Shown in pieces: positions 7,461 to 8,912 of a DNA stretch of 8,912 nt. Location: positions 1 to 8,912 of the forward strand of contig CAMOMF010000101.1 in assembly GCA_946619625.1 (NCBI GenBank). Direction: 5' to 3'. Made by a program: the position numbers and the translations under genes. The first letter of the stretch is position 1. The number at the start of each line of letters is the position of its first letter. Source of the stretch: an uncultured Bacteroidales bacterium. Its GTDB lineage: Bacteria; Bacteroidota; Bacteroidia; Bacteroidales; Paludibacteraceae. The notes beneath the pieces are model-generated. The model saw nothing but the letters and a program-made list of their open reading frames with translations, made no database searches and was not told where the DNA came from.

Positions 7461-8741
7461 GTGAATTTCTTCAATACATACCAATCCGTCCTCGCCAAAC
7501 TCAACTACGCGTTGTTTCTGCTTTTGCTCATTGCGCTGCCGTTGCCCCGCATGATTCTCCAGCCTATCGCTGTCGCATGGATTATCTGTTGGCTGCTGGA
7601 GGGACGTTTCTTCAGCAAAGCACGATGGAAATGGAGTAGTCGTGCATTACCGGGATTATTATTGACGCTTCTCACTGTTTGGGAAGCCGTCTCACTCCTT
7701 TGGGCTCCGGACGCGCAAGCCGGACTGCGGATCATCGGGCGTCATTGGCCTTTCATCATCCTCGTTCTTATTCCTATCTTCGGCCTCAACGAGCATTATA
7801 GGCCCGAGAAACTGCTCTCGGTGCTCTTTGCCGCCTGCGTTGCCTCCGTACCGCTTTACCTGTTCACTTATTACTGGGTGTGGAACTACGACGCTGTCAT
7901 CTGGTTCCGGCCCGACCTGATACGCCCGTTCGAGTTCCCCACTTTCCACGGTATCACCTCGGTCATGAAGTTGCGCAGTTACTACTGCCTGACCCTCACA
8001 CTCAGTATTTTCTCCGCCCCCATACTCTACCGCCATTACCGCACGCGTTATCCCCGCCGGGACGTGCTCATTACGCTGGGTGTCGGCATTGCCGTCATGT
8101 TGGCAGGAATGGTCATGACAGGTTCGCGCTCCGCCTTGCTGGTTTTTGCCGTCACTGCCATCCTGATGCTTTTCGTCAGTTACCGCAAACGCATCGCCTG
8201 GTGGGCACAACTGCTGATTATTGCAGGCATCTTGTCCCTCGCTATTGCCACTATCATGTTCAGCCCACGCTTTTCACTGTTCGCCAACACCGACCTGCAC
8301 GACCTCGGTCTGTCCTCCGCCACGGAGATGACCGAGCCCCGTCTGTATATTTGGCACGCCGTTTGTGAGCATATAGGCGACTACGGGTTCTTCGGACTGG
8401 GGGCGGGGCAGCATGTGCCTTTCCTTTTGGAGCAATATCGTGCGGCGGGGAACGAGTATTTTCTCTCTCAACAGTTCGGCACCCACTCGCAGTACTTCAG
8501 TTGCCTCATGTGTCTGGGACCGTTAGCGTTACTCCTGCTCATTGCCGCTTTTGTCAGCATTCCGATGGTTTTCAAAGGCAAAGCGCAGCTTTCCTCCATG
8601 GTGCTGGCGGTTGCCTTTATGGTGTCCATGCTTGCCGACGATTTCTTGGAGCGCATGGACTCCATTCTTATCCTCCTTGTCTGGATGATCCTCCTGCAAG
8701 CCCTCGCCCAAGTCCCCGACAAAGTAAATGAGAAAATGTGA
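7461..8741 (+). CDS. O-antigen ligase/polymerase family protein (WaaL/Wzy_C type)
   Basis: A 426-residue inner-membrane protein with about 11-12 hydrophobic segments: near 15-47 (two), 64-81, 96-109, 118-138, 174-191, 202-220, 224-240, 247-267, 349-370, 378-392 and 399-416. A large external loop spans about 268-348. Wzy_C hallmarks are GSRS (221-224), R294 in EPRLYIW, GLGAGQH (312-318), and THSQY with H342 just before the next membrane segment; WaaL enzymes have their essential His in this region. WaaL joins polymer from undecaprenyl diphosphate to lipid A-core in the periplasm. The position last in an LPS module favours WaaL over Wzy, but sequence alone does not separate them. The start is GTG 7461: an in-frame stop lies at 7446 and the next in-frame Met (7551) would lose the first membrane segment. 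It follows the kinase gene by 20 bases. Confidence 0.84.
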   Translation: MNFFNTYQSVLAKLNYALFLLLLIALPLPRMILQPIAVAWIICWLLEGRFFSKARWKWSSRALPGLLLTLLTVWEAVSLLWAPDAQAGLRIIGRHWPFIILVLIPIFGLNEHYRPEKLLSVLFAACVASVPLYLFTYYWVWNYDAVIWFRPDLIRPFEFPTFHGITSVMKLRSYYCLTLTLSIFSAPILYRHYRTRYPRRDVLITLGVGIAVMLAGMVMTGSRSALLVFAVTAILMLFVSYRKRIAWWAQLLIIAGILSLAIATIMFSPRFSLFANTDLHDLGLSSATEMTEPRLYIWHAVCEHIGDYGFFGLGAGQHVPFLLEQYRAAGNEYFLSQQFGTHSQYFSCLMCLGPLALLLLIAAFVSIPMVFKGKAQLSSMVLAVAFMVSMLADDFLERMDSILILLVWMILLQALAQVPDKVNEKM

Positions 8742-8764
8742 AAATGTCTTCCCCTCTATATATA

Positions 8765-8818
8765 GTGAAAAAATGCGAAGAATCTATCACCTGCAAAGCA
8801 TAATTTTTCACTTTTTTT
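8765..8818 (+). terminator. possible weak intrinsic terminator after the ligase gene
   Basis: GTGAAAAAATGC (8765-8776) pairs with GCATAATTTTTCAC (8798-8811) as 12 base pairs with a 2-base AA bulge around a 21-base loop. The run TTTTTTT (8812-8818) follows directly. The position, 23 bases after the stop at 8741, suits the end of the operon. The stem is AT-rich and the loop long, so termination may be weak; the element could instead be an operator or chance in AT-rich DNA. Confidence 0.35.
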
Positions 8819-8902
8819 CACTTTTTCTGTATTTTTCTCTCTTTTTATTTGCATATATGAAAAATAAGTTGCTTAATTAGTCGCTCCTTAAAAATCATTT
8901 AA

Positions 8903-8910
8903 TTTTGACA
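8903..8910 (+). promoter_or_regulatory. possible upstream promoter element (TTTTGACA) at the window edge
   Basis: TTTTGACA contains TTTTG, which fits the TTTG/TTG -33 element of Bacteroidetes promoters, and also TTGACA. The partner -7 element (TAnnTTTG) would lie about 19 bases further on, beyond the window, so the call rests on half a promoter. It would drive a + strand gene downstream. Confidence 0.2.
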
Positions 8911-8912
8911 AA

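Larger units (their letters stand above)
8742..8912. other. AT-rich intergenic region with phased T-tracts
   Basis: Composition shifts abruptly to AT-rich after the ligase stop. It holds the 10-base palindrome CTATATATAG (8756-8765), the hairpin described separately, two tandem copies of TTTTTCACTT (8804-8823), and T-tracts at 8804-8808, 8812-8818, 8822-8826, 8832-8836 and 8842-8846, spaced about 10 bases apart. Such phasing favours intrinsic DNA bending. I see no convincing gene or RNA gene in it. Confidence 0.6.

Noticed and set aside
8844..8851. TTTATTTG as a possible -7 element in the intergenic region
   Set aside because: It has one mismatch to TAnnTTTG and no TTTG at the correct upstream distance, only T-tracts; not enough for a promoter call.
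8728..8880. A 50-codon frame, with an inner ATG at 8773, that would encode a hydrophobic Phe/Leu-rich small membrane peptide
   Set aside because: It begins inside the ligase gene and its hydrophobicity follows from T-rich DNA, which always codes for Phe, Leu and Ser. There is no ribosome site or other support. A proteomics hit or conserved codon pattern would revive it.

Overview
The window looks like chromosomal DNA of a Bacteroidales bacterium (Bacteroides/Prevotella/Porphyromonas-type). The main clues are secreted M6 metalloproteases with C-terminal tails like type IX secretion (T9SS) sorting signals, a LptB of Bacteroidetes type, LPS-core genes typical of the order, absence of clear Shine-Dalgarno sequences, and AT-rich intergenic DNA next to GC-richer genes. 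The species cannot be named from this sequence alone.

All seven genes lie on the + strand and are packed almost without gaps. They are: a 5'-truncated M6 protease (1-2079); a second M6 protease (2076-3758); exonuclease III, xth (3755-4519); the LPS-export ATPase lptB (4522-5313); a small family-2 glycosyltransferase (5306-6022); a family-2 glycosyltransferase joined to a Kdo/WaaP-type LPS kinase (6019-7440); and an O-antigen ligase-like polytopic membrane protein (7461-8741). Three junctions are 4-base ATGA overlaps, one is an 8-base overlap, one is a 2-base gap and one a 20-base gap. This is the layout of a single translationally coupled operon that begins upstream of the window. The last 171 bases are AT-rich. 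They hold a weak hairpin followed by a T-run, T-tracts spaced about one helical turn apart, and a TTGACA-like element at the very end that may belong to the next gene.

Functionally, lptB, the two glycosyltransferases, the kinase domain and the ligase form an LPS core/O-antigen assembly and export module. The upstream proteases look like T9SS cargo. In organisms such as Porphyromonas gingivalis, T9SS cargo is anchored to the cell surface on a particular LPS that needs the WaaL ligase. The operon may therefore co-express surface proteins with the machinery that builds their anchor; this is an inference. xth sits between the two modules and has no obvious role in either.

The points most worth a second look are the glycosyltransferase-kinase fusion with a palindromic repeat-like sequence at its joint, an eight-G run in the first protease where a one-base slip in either direction would truncate it before the active site, and the shared operon of proteases and LPS genes. 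I found no CRISPR array, RNA gene, insertion sequence or phage element, and no clearly novel defence or mobile system.
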